In this document: piece after piece, positions 20,530 to 27,193 of the stretch
How the letters are laid out: the number at the start of each line of letters is the position of its first letter
How positions within the stretch are numbered: the stretch's first letter is position 1
Assembly: GCA_022072175.1 (NCBI GenBank)
Contig: JAJVIE010000013.1
Coordinates: forward strand, 92,030 to 156,029
From: Candidatus Omnitrophota bacterium
GTDB lineage: Bacteria; Omnitrophota; Gorgyraeia; 2-02-FULL-51-18
Length of the DNA: 64,000 bases
Direction of reading: 5' to 3'
The notes under the pieces: model-generated
What the model was told of the DNA's origin: nothing
The model's database searches: none
Seen by the model: the letters and a program-made list of their open reading frames with translations, nothing else
Made by a program: the position numbers and the translations under genes

Positions 20530-22888
20530 TTAGAAATCTCTCCAAGTCATTTACTTTGAATGTGCTTGTAGAATTATCGAACGTCACCGATGGATGAGTC
20601 ATAAAATCCGGAATTGACTGCCCATCAGTAACGCGGTGAGCTAACCTAGCTAGGAACTTTGATGCTAAATATTGGACATCAGTTGGGCTATATTTCTGCT
20701 CCGGGTCCATAAAATAATCCATATGCCCCACACCCACAAGCTCGATATTGATCGTATTCACCCCTTCAAAGCTCCTATTAATCGATGGCACATTGAACAG
20801 ACCCTCGAATAGCTGGAATGGGTTCGGCGCATAGGTATCCGAATATGCGAACGGATCCTTATCTCCATAGACATTGATGATCGTTTGTAGATTCGGATTC
20901 GTTACCGTACTGATGTTCGTTGGCACTCCAACCAGTATAGCTGTCTGTATATCATAGTTCTTTGCATTTAATGCTCTTAAAAGTGGCTGTCCGGACCCAC
21001 TATAAGCAAGTGGAATAAACGCGTTACTTGATCCCTGTAGGAATCCGTCTATGTATCTCTCCACTTCTGCTTTGAGATTATTCACACCAGCTTCGTCTAT
21101 GAGCCAGCTAAGGACGTCTAGTAAAACTCCTGGAGCTTCAAATAATGGTATCGGCCTAACAGCACCCACTTCTACATCAGCAGCATCCAAAACATCATAG
21201 AAGCTGCCTTCATAATTTGAGTCGAAGTACCTGGGAGGTTGTCCCTCATTAAGGGGCTCGAAGTTCACCCCATTCATCAACACCAACTGCACGATCTGCT
21301 GGGTCTGTTGGGCTCCGGGGTTCTGTATGTCCATGTCCGTACCCACATCGAACCCCTCCGTCAAGTTCAGCTCACCCAACTCGATCAAGGACACATAGCC
21401 CTCTGAGAGGACGATCCGGGCATCCGTGTCGGGCATATAGATCTGTCCATCGGAGATGTTCATCTCATCATCGAAGGTCAGACCCTTCTCCTGGTCCGAG
21501 CTCTCTATCCTTAGGATGATATGGTCTTGATCGCGCAGGACATATACGGACTGGATGTTGCCTTGGAACACTTCGACCAGGGTCCTTGTCCCATTCTCAT
21601 GCTCGATCTGACGCAAGCCCGTGTTCAGATAGATCTCTCCGTCTTTGATATTGAACTGACCTTGTTCTACGATATCGCCCTGTCTGATGGCGACCAGATC
21701 GTCAGAACTGTTCAGATAGATCTGCTCGTTCTGGCTCAGATGTACTTCCCTGACCGTCGCGCCGTTCAGATCGACGAACTGGGTCCGTGTGTTCAAGATC
21801 TGCGCGATCCCACCGACTCTGACGATGTCTTCGATCGACGTACGATAGAAGGAATTCGCTGCTGCCCGCTCAAGGGCTCCGACAAAACCGTGTTCAGACA
21901 CATATTCTGAGAACTGTACCGAGCCCACCTGACGAATGAGATCGACAGTTGAGTCTCTCAAACTCTCACGAAGGGACTGAGAGACGATCCGTGTCGGATC
22001 GAGTATCCCCTCGAGAGTCGAGGTTATCACTCTATTTGAGAGCGCTTCCAATAGGGGATTATCGATCTCAAGGCTCTTGATGCCAAAGTTCAAGCTGAAC
22101 TGTACGGCTCCTGCTGTAAGCCCATCCTTGATCGATTGGCCGATAGTCTCTCCCAGTACTCGACCTGCCTGGAGCGACTGTCCGATAGCTGAGGCCAGTG
22201 GAGCACCAAAAGCCAAGGACACCCTCGGATCCAACCCCACCATCACCCCGATCTTCTGCACGCCGTAGAAGGACAGGTTGGTCGCCAGCTTCTGCGCGAT
22301 CTGCACCATCTCCCCGCCGAGGTTGCCGGACAAGAGGCCGCCCGTGAACTGCCCCGCCGCCAGAGATAGAGCCGACGCCAGCGATCCGTCGAGGCCCGCC
22401 GAAACGGCGAGCGTGTTCACTCCCTCGAGCGCTAGCCCCTTGAGACCGCCCGCGACCCAAGCACCCGCCGAGAAGGCCTGCGCGCTGAGAACATTGAGGA
22501 ACCCTCCCGTCGTAAAGGCCGACAGGAGCCCCGTGATCACCGGCGATACACCCAGCGCGTCCAAGCCCTTGGAGACGGCGAAGTTCAGCCCCACCGCCAC
22601 GGCGGTCTTGAACACCGACCCTCCGAAGAGCGTCCCCGACAGCGACCCGAACAGCTGTGACCCCGCAAGACCCCCGAGCACCTTGCCCAGACCCGAGAAA
22701 AGCGACGCCACCCCCCAGTGGATCCCCTGGAACACCTGCGTGAAAGCCCCCGACAGGTGCTGTCCGAGACCCGACAGGAACCCTCCGACCGACTGCAGGG
22801 CCCCGGCGACCATCTGGCCGATCGTCGAGAGCATCGCGCCGATCTGCGTGACGATGGCCGCGATGGCCCCTCCGATACTGGAGAACAT
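20519..22888 (-). CDS. Orphan toxin-like C-terminus with alpha/beta-hydrolase tip
   Basis: 789 residues homologous to the C-terminal third of the giant protein. Residues 1-131 repeat the Gly-rich hydrophobic segment exactly, residues 131-220 closely. A beta-strand domain follows (about 330-520), then a tip (about 560-789) with alpha/beta-hydrolase features: AYSGSG (likely nucleophile Ser near 630), YGDKDPF (Asp near 673) and GVGHMDYF (His near 721), suggesting a lipase/esterase effector. The ATG at 22888 is the terminal TATG of RAYT element 2, so the gene is 5'-truncated and has no signal peptide; whether it is expressed is unclear. Confidence 0.78.
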   Translation of the reverse strand: MFSSIGGAIAAIVTQIGAMLSTIGQMVAGALQSVGGFLSGLGQHLSGAFTQVFQGIHWGVASLFSGLGKVLGGLAGSQLFGSLSGTLFGGSVFKTAVAVGLNFAVSKGLDALGVSPVITGLLSAFTTGGFLNVLSAQAFSAGAWVAGGLKGLALEGVNTLAVSAGLDGSLASALSLAAGQFTGGLLSGNLGGEMVQIAQKLATNLSFYGVQKIGVMVGLDPRVSLAFGAPLASAIGQSLQAGRVLGETIGQSIKDGLTAGAVQFSLNFGIKSLEIDNPLLEALSNRVITSTLEGILDPTRIVSQSLRESLRDSTVDLIRQVGSVQFSEYVSEHGFVGALERAAANSFYRTSIEDIVRVGGIAQILNTRTQFVDLNGATVREVHLSQNEQIYLNSSDDLVAIRQGDIVEQGQFNIKDGEIYLNTGLRQIEHENGTRTLVEVFQGNIQSVYVLRDQDHIILRIESSDQEKGLTFDDEMNISDGQIYMPDTDARIVLSEGYVSLIELGELNLTEGFDVGTDMDIQNPGAQQTQQIVQLVLMNGVNFEPLNEGQPPRYFDSNYEGSFYDVLDAADVEVGAVRPIPLFEAPGVLLDVLSWLIDEAGVNNLKAEVERYIDGFLQGSSNAFIPLAYSGSGQPLLRALNAKNYDIQTAILVGVPTNISTVTNPNLQTIINVYGDKDPFAYSDTYAPNPFQLFEGLFNVPSINRSFEGVNTINIELVGVGHMDYFMDPEQKYSPTDVQYLASKFLARLAHRVTDGQSIPDFMTHPSVTFDNSTSTFKVNDLERFLNEA
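22494..22885 (-). repeat. 392-bp duplication, identical to 29541-29932
   Basis: By eye the 392 bases match 29541-29932 without a difference, while the sequence beyond 22494 drifts to moderate similarity. The identity ends exactly at the RAYT element 2 boundary. This indicates recent duplication or gene conversion between the orphan and the full-length gene. Confidence 0.9.
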
Positions 22889-23638
22889 ACCGGACCAGGT
22901 CCTTTTTGCCGTAAAAGGGACAGGTTAGACAAGCTTGAGCTCCCTGGCTTTCTTGGTGTTTTCTATCCGGTCTGTGTTGACGTAGTGTTCGTACATGCGC
23001 TGTCTGACCTCTTGTCGATCATCTAGTGCCAGATATGCTGGGCTAGGGTCCACCACCCCACTCTCCGTGTCCCCAGCATACTCCTGGAAGCTCGAGTAAG
23101 GATAGTCCTGCGCTCTTAGAGCTAGCTGGGCTTTGATGGGGTTACGTTCGATGTAACGTCCGCATTCAAGAAGGTACTTCTCATCATCCACAGGGATACC
23201 CTTGTACCGTCCTTGGAACAGAGGTCCTATCCATTTGTACTGTCCACAGTAGTAATAAGCGTACTTCCTTGCCAGGAAATGACTGAACAGGGAGAGATTT
23301 TCCAGGGAGGGGGAATACACCAACATGTGCACGTGGTTATCCATCAGGCAGTAGTGATGGATCTTCTGGCTGTATATGACTTTAAGGTCTTTGACCAGAC
23401 CCAGGAAGTAACGGAAATCCTCCTGGCGGTGGAAGATCTTCTTACGGTGGATACCCCTTGAGATCCAATGATAGATACCTGTGGGGCTTTCTTGGCGGGT
23501 TTTACGCGGCATATCGAGACTCCTCCTTTTGGGTCGAGGCTCAATGTGCCGGTCGTCTTCATTTAATCCTAGCAGTCGGAACTGTCAATATCATTCTAAC
23601 CTGTCCCCTTCTGACGATTTTGGACCTGGTCCGGTTTG
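22886..23638. mobile_element. RAYT element 2 (type B ends)
   Basis: A 753-bp unit bounded by CATACCGGACCAGGTCC (22886-22902) and GGACCTGGTCCGGTTTG (23622-23638), inverted with one mismatch. Perfect inner inverted repeats GGGACAGGTTAGA (22918-22930) and TCTAACCTGTCCC (23595-23607) lie inside. Each end can fold as GGACC-t-GGTCC. It carries Y1 transposase 2 on the minus strand. It separates the truncated hydrolase-tip orphan from the small two-TM gene of the next cassette. Confidence 0.82.
22925..23512 (-). CDS. REP-associated tyrosine (Y1, IS200-like) transposase 2
   Basis: 195 residues, begins MPRKTRQESPTGIYHW. HUH motif in LMDNHVHMLVY (H60, H62) and the probable catalytic Tyr in YLLECGRYIERNP. 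Very similar in length and layout to transposase 1 but flanked by a different palindrome (type B), consistent with REP-specific recognition. ATG at 23512 begins at the conserved N-terminus; no other start is plausible. The coding sequence appears intact, so the element may be active. Confidence 0.88.
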   Translation of the reverse strand: MPRKTRQESPTGIYHWISRGIHRKKIFHRQEDFRYFLGLVKDLKVIYSQKIHHYCLMDNHVHMLVYSPSLENLSLFSHFLARKYAYYYCGQYKWIGPLFQGRYKGIPVDDEKYLLECGRYIERNPIKAQLALRAQDYPYSSFQEYAGDTESGVVDPSPAYLALDDRQEVRQRMYEHYVNTDRIENTKKARELKLV

Positions 23639-23835
23639 TGTGAAGACTTTTGCTGCTTCTTAGAAAAGGTTCGATAAATGCCACCAAACACGACCAACAA
23701 TAAACCAATAATAATGCCCAGGCGAGTGAGATCCCGCAATGGGCCATTAAGCCCAAATTTCATCAGGACGGTGTTGGCAAGAACAGCTAAGACAAGAAAA
23801 AAAATTGTGAATCTAAGGTTTTTGGAGGGTGTCAT
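23596..23835 (-). CDS. Small two-TM protein of cassette B
   Basis: 79 residues with two transmembrane helices (about 8-24 and 36-53) and a basic tail. The segment LVVFGGIYRTFSKK resembles LVLGIWLYRTSKTA of the 57-residue protein that follows the giant gene's cognate (26615-26788), so both cassettes end with a related mini membrane protein. The last 14 residues or so (KPDQVQNRQKGTG) come from the end of RAYT element 2, which supplies the stop codon. Overlaps the preceding gene by 23 nt. Confidence 0.65.
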   Translation of the reverse strand: MTPSKNLRFTIFFLVLAVLANTVLMKFGLNGPLRDLTRLGIIIGLLLVVFGGIYRTFSKKQQKSSHKPDQVQNRQKGTG

Positions 23836-24220
23836 AGTGATCTCGAATTTTTTTCCATTCAGAAAAGTTACCTCTAAGCATAGGTTCGCAATATTTCTTT
23901 AGCAAAGTTGACATCCGGATCATCTCCGTTTCAATTTGATCGACTTCAATTGTATCTTTAAATTTAACGGCGCTATCGTAATACTGCTCGATTTGCTGTA
24001 TGTCTAACGATGGTCGGACATGAAAAGGCGGCTTTATGCTCAGGCATATGTACAAGGGGCGATCCCATGAAATCGTTACCTCGCAAAAATCGTTTCTTCC
24101 TGTCCAGACAGTTTCCGGATCTTCAACGAAAGAAAATTTATACTCTGAAATCAGAAAACCAAATGCCTTAAAAAGGCTATCCTTAAAAATTTCAGCAAAT
24201 GGCTTATCAGTCGTTTTCAA
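23813..24220 (-). CDS. Candidate immunity protein for orphan toxin B
   Basis: 135 residues, soluble, mixed alpha/beta, no recognised family. It starts with TTG at 24220, 4 nt after the stop of the orphan toxin tip, and reads KTTDKPFAEIFKDSLFKAF, with a beta-rich middle (CEVTISWDRPLYICLSIKPP) like several small immunity folds. Function is inferred from position: it directly follows a toxin-like C-terminus and precedes the small two-TM protein, as in the first cassette. AT-rich compared with the chromosome. Confidence 0.6.
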   Translation of the reverse strand: MKTTDKPFAEIFKDSLFKAFGFLISEYKFSFVEDPETVWTGRNDFCEVTISWDRPLYICLSIKPPFHVRPSLDIQQIEQYYDSAVKFKDTIEVDQIETEMIRMSTLLKKYCEPMLRGNFSEWKKIRDHYDTLQKP

Positions 24221-24224
24221 TTGT

Positions 24225-25412
24225 TTATGCTTTCTTTTTCATATAATTGCCAACTCTTTCAAAACCCTGACTGTCTAAATATTCCAGCTCTTTTGCAAAA
24301 TATGAATTCGGATTTTTTAACTCTGACGCTAAGTAAATATCATCCCCCCTATCAATTGCTGATTGCAACCATCGCCTATTGTACTCCCAGCCGCCCAATC
24401 GCTCAAAATCCGCCGGAGGAAGATTTAATACGTTATGACCCGGCCAATCTTTGGCGATAATAGTATCCTGAAAATGCCCGATGACCGTCGTTTGCTTGCC
24501 AGACGCTTTAGCGGCTGCCAAGGCCTCTTTAATCGACGCGGTTTCAGCTCTGGCAGCACTTGTTCCAAGCCCCTTGACCACACCAAGAAAAACCGTCGCC
24601 CTGCTTATTTCTTGGAGTACCTTCCCAGTGCCCAGCAAAGCTTGATACCCTGCCGACAACGAATTGCCGTTTTTAGCATCTAGCCATGAGCCGGAAAAAT
24701 CATCAAGCGCTCCGGGAAGTAAACTTCCAAAACGAAGAGTGTCGGTAAAAACTCCTTTAATGATATCTCTTGCCGTATATACAGCCGTGGCTGATAGGAC
24801 CCAACCCAGATTATCCTGCGCCTCTCCTAAAATGAAATCCGATATCTCATCGATCTTGGTGTCAGTAAAATCAGCAAGTTTCGAAGCGTTAAATTTTTCA
24901 TACCATGGTTCTGACTGATTTAATAAATCGTCAATAGACGAGGCATTTTGATTCTTGATATATTCTCCGCCTCGAATTATCGTCTTCGAGCCGGAGGTCA
25001 GGTCCTCGACAACTCCATTCTTAATATCACCATTCGAATCGAAAGTAACCGATGCGCCACCTTCTCCGTAAATACTGTAAACAACCTCCCCTTTATAATC
25101 GCGGAATTCAGCATTTTTTAACGCGCCAGTATCAATAGTTAAAGTGATTAGACCTGTGTCGGCATACTGCGTAGAGGTACCATCCATTAAAACCCAGTTG
25201 CCGGACTCATCAATACCGAATTGCCCTTCGCTATAATAACCGCCCTTTGATTGTGCGTAGACCTGCTTTCCATCCGCCGATGTAATCAGGTAATCTCCGC
25301 TGCCCGTCGGAATCAATAGAGCCGCTTGACCATTGTAAGTCGTCGATGTGGGCCTCATATTTTCGGGAAGGGCTTGCGGAGTAGTAAGTGCTTTTTGGAA
25401 ATATTGAAACAC
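24225..25412 (-). CDS. Orphan toxin-like C-terminus B (5'-truncated)
   Basis: 395 residues from GTG 25412, but the homologous frame continues upstream to the edge of RAYT element 3 (about 25515); these 34 codons read like the orphan hydrolase gene (GFAEAFETYATSIFYRDSVEDLI against GFVGALERAAANSFYRTSIEDIV, shown in part). Contents: beta-strand region (1-140), an Ala/Gly-rich helix zone, and a C-terminal tip with VIGHFQDTIIAKDWPGHN and WLQSAIDRGDDIYLAS, similar in style to Rhs/CDI toxin tips I cannot assign. No signal peptide or start signals of its own, so possibly a silent cassette. Confidence 0.65.
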   Translation of the reverse strand: MFQYFQKALTTPQALPENMRPTSTTYNGQAALLIPTGSGDYLITSADGKQVYAQSKGGYYSEGQFGIDESGNWVLMDGTSTQYADTGLITLTIDTGALKNAEFRDYKGEVVYSIYGEGGASVTFDSNGDIKNGVVEDLTSGSKTIIRGGEYIKNQNASSIDDLLNQSEPWYEKFNASKLADFTDTKIDEISDFILGEAQDNLGWVLSATAVYTARDIIKGVFTDTLRFGSLLPGALDDFSGSWLDAKNGNSLSAGYQALLGTGKVLQEISRATVFLGVVKGLGTSAARAETASIKEALAAAKASGKQTTVIGHFQDTIIAKDWPGHNVLNLPPADFERLGGWEYNRRWLQSAIDRGDDIYLASELKNPNSYFAKELEYLDSQGFERVGNYMKKKA

Positions 25413-25515
25413 CGATCCGCCCGATCGAATTAAATCTTCAACCGAATCTCGATAAAAAATGCTTGTGGCGTAAGTCTCAAAAGCTTCGGCAAAGCCCTTA
25501 TCTTTTATATAAGGG

Positions 25516-26460
25516 GTCAGTCCTTGACATTGGACATGGCTCGTTTGAGTTCATCATATCTTAGCTTGAGCGCATGGTCGTGGTTAAGCTTCTTCTCGAA
25601 CCTGGCGATGGACTTGCTGACCGCAGAGACCGAGATGCCCTTGAGCTTGGCTATCTCCGGCTGACTGCGTCTTGCGAGGGTCCATAGAGCGTACATCTGT
25701 AGAGATGTAGGCTCATGCTCCAATACCTCCTGGGTATAGTCGAGGGGGAGTCTAAGTGTCTGTAGCCTGCCATCGAAATCTCTCCCATCCAGATCGGCCC
25801 GGTCCCTGTAGTTGGCGATGAACTCCTCCCCTCCCAAGAAGGGGCCTCTAGCCTCTTTCAAAGGGTCCTTGATGCGGCCTTTGAGGCCGTCATAGACGAA
25901 CTTCAGGTACGCCGATGCATCATGATCAAAGTAGTCGAGGGTGGAGTGTATTTCCAGACACTTGGGAGCGTGTGGGTCAGGCTGTCCGAGTATCGTTCTT
26001 AGGCTAGACCATTCGAACGATTCAGGATAGTCGGTCATGGCAGCCTTCACGGGGTTGAGATGGATGTACCGTGAGAGCTCAAGGAAGTACTCCTCCTTCT
26101 CCACAAGGTAGCTCTTATATCTACCCTGGAAAAGGTGACCCGTTCTCTTGTGGATCCTGTTGAAGCGGATCGTATAGACCCCCAGGAGGTATTTCATGAG
26201 CCTTGAGAGGTGCCCCTGCGGGGTCTCAAGGAGCAGATGGTAGTGGTTGGGCATCAGACAGTAGGCGTGGAGCTTGGCTTTGTAGCGGATACAGGCTTCG
26301 TCTAGAGCCGTAAGGAACAAGAGCCTGTCCTCATCCGAGAAGAAAATCTCTTTACGTTCGTTACCCCTTGAAAAGATGTGATAGAAAGCACCCGGGTATT
26401 CGATCCGAAGGGGTCTGGGCATGATGTCCTACTTTAGAGAGTCAAATGTCAAGGACTGAC
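25516..26460. mobile_element. Y1-transposase element 3 (type C ends)
   Basis: A 945-bp unit with perfect 16-bp inverted repeats GTCAGTCCTTGACATT (25516-25531) and AATGTCAAGGACTGAC (26445-26460). The transposase stop codon lies inside the left repeat. It differs from elements 1 and 2 in ends and in transposase subfamily. The left end cuts into the orphan toxin B reading frame; the right end lies 150 bp past the first cassette. Confidence 0.85.
25517..26422 (-). CDS. Y1 transposase with C-terminal HTH domain
   Basis: 301 residues. The N-terminal 130 form the Y1/IS200-like domain: MPRPLRIEYPGAFYHIFSRG, HUH motif in LMPNHYHLLLE (H60, H62) and YIHLNPVKA after the probable catalytic Tyr. The C-terminal half (about 190-300) contains a DnaA/MarR-like helix-turn-helix (RRSQPEIAKLKGISVSAVSKSI), typical of the longer transposase subfamily. 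Intact. ATG at 26422 gives the family N-terminus. Confidence 0.9.
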   Translation of the reverse strand: MPRPLRIEYPGAFYHIFSRGNERKEIFFSDEDRLLFLTALDEACIRYKAKLHAYCLMPNHYHLLLETPQGHLSRLMKYLLGVYTIRFNRIHKRTGHLFQGRYKSYLVEKEEYFLELSRYIHLNPVKAAMTDYPESFEWSSLRTILGQPDPHAPKCLEIHSTLDYFDHDASAYLKFVYDGLKGRIKDPLKEARGPFLGGEEFIANYRDRADLDGRDFDGRLQTLRLPLDYTQEVLEHEPTSLQMYALWTLARRSQPEIAKLKGISVSAVSKSIARFEKKLNHDHALKLRYDELKRAMSNVKD

Positions 26461-26486
26461 ACCTTAGATATGGATTCTTGTACTGC

Positions 26487-26492
26487 TATAAT
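26487..26492 (+). promoter_or_regulatory. Orphan extended -10 promoter-like site
   Basis: TGcTATAAT on the plus strand, with GGAGG 15 nt downstream, but no open frame follows before the partial REP at 26574. The gene it once served seems to be missing; the site could also be incidental. Confidence 0.3.
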
Positions 26493-26573
26493 TACCGAAG
26501 GAGGCATTCAGGGCTCAAACGCCTGACGCCTCTAGAGAAATTGAAAACCGTTACCGAAATTGTGAAGTAATAC

Positions 26574-26588
26574 ACGGCGTCCGGTATG
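26574..26588 (+). repeat. Partial type-A REP end
   Basis: ACGGCGTCCGGTATG equals the outer half of the type-A palindrome end; the inner arm is missing. Two further GCGGTATGC copies follow. The 154-bp gap 26461-26614 otherwise holds only the promoter-like site above and no gene that I can see. Confidence 0.55.
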
Positions 26589-26614
26589 TGCGGTATGCGA
26601 TTTGCGGTATGCAA

Positions 26615-26788
26615 CTAAGCGGTTTTAGAAGTCCGATACAGCCAGATTCCTAACACCAAAAATATACTCCCGAAGATAAGGCTCTGTGGCTTTAAAACTT
26701 GATAGCGTACAAAAAAGAGCGTAGCTGCAACAAAATGCATCGTACTGAATGCAAATAGAAAAAAGGAGGCCAAACGTCTCATTCTCAT
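26615..26788 (-). CDS. 57-residue two-TM protein following giant toxin cognate
   Basis: ATG at 26788 overlaps the stop of the upstream gene by 4 nt (ATGA) and opens a 58-codon frame beginning MRMRRLASFFLFAFSTMHF. Two hydrophobic helices (about 6-26 and 37-52) are separated by a short basic loop, ending LGIWLYRTSKTA. It resembles the 79-residue protein at 23596-23835. A different, longer frame (26625-26816) crosses the same DNA but lacks this coupling. The role is unknown; an accessory membrane part of an immunity module is a guess. Confidence 0.68.
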   Translation of the reverse strand: MRMRRLASFFLFAFSTMHFVAATLFFVRYQVLKPQSLIFGSIFLVLGIWLYRTSKTA

Positions 26789-27192
26789 CTTGAATCCCTA
26801 CGCAAGACCTCTTCACCGCTTAACATTAGATGGATGCCGCTTATCTTATGTAATAGCTCCCAAGCTTGATTTTTTAATCGTTGGTCACTATTTGCTGTTT
26901 TTTTCATCTCTTTTAGACGATCGATGATCTTTAACGTATCACTATAGTCAGCCTCAATCTCTGTGTACAAATCTCTATCATTGAAAGAACCTGATTTAAT
27001 GGCATATATGAAATCTCGCCAAACTTTATCAATTCCAATCTTGCTTTCGTCTTCGGTAGTTTCGTACTGGCGAGTCCAAATCCCGGTTATGGGTGGGTGT
27101 ATCAAATCAAGGTACTCGCTTAAACGCCAATAAATATTGGCCAGCAATCTAATTTGTTCTAAATTTAATTTTTTTATTGTCTCAGCGTTCAT
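26785..27192 (-). CDS. Candidate immunity protein for the giant toxin
   Basis: 135 residues, all-helical, soluble, no recognised family. The ATG at 27192 lies one base after the TAA of the giant gene (TAATATG), with AAAGG upstream; a TTG at 27207 would add five residues and overlap. Sequence features include IYWRLSEYLDLIHPPITG, an acidic central helix and a C-terminal LLHKISGIHLMLSGEE. The tight coupling to the variable C-terminus of a secreted polymorphic-type protein is the basis for calling it an immunity candidate. Confidence 0.65.
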   Translation of the reverse strand: MNAETIKKLNLEQIRLLANIYWRLSEYLDLIHPPITGIWTRQYETTEDESKIGIDKVWRDFIYAIKSGSFNDRDLYTEIEADYSDTLKIIDRLKEMKKTANSDQRLKNQAWELLHKISGIHLMLSGEEVLRRDSR

Positions 27193-27193
27193 A

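Noticed and set aside
26625-26816. 63-residue minus-strand ORF
   Set aside because: A competing frame (26615-26788) overlaps the upstream stop as ATGA, has two TM helices and resembles the 79-aa protein, so this one is a shadow.
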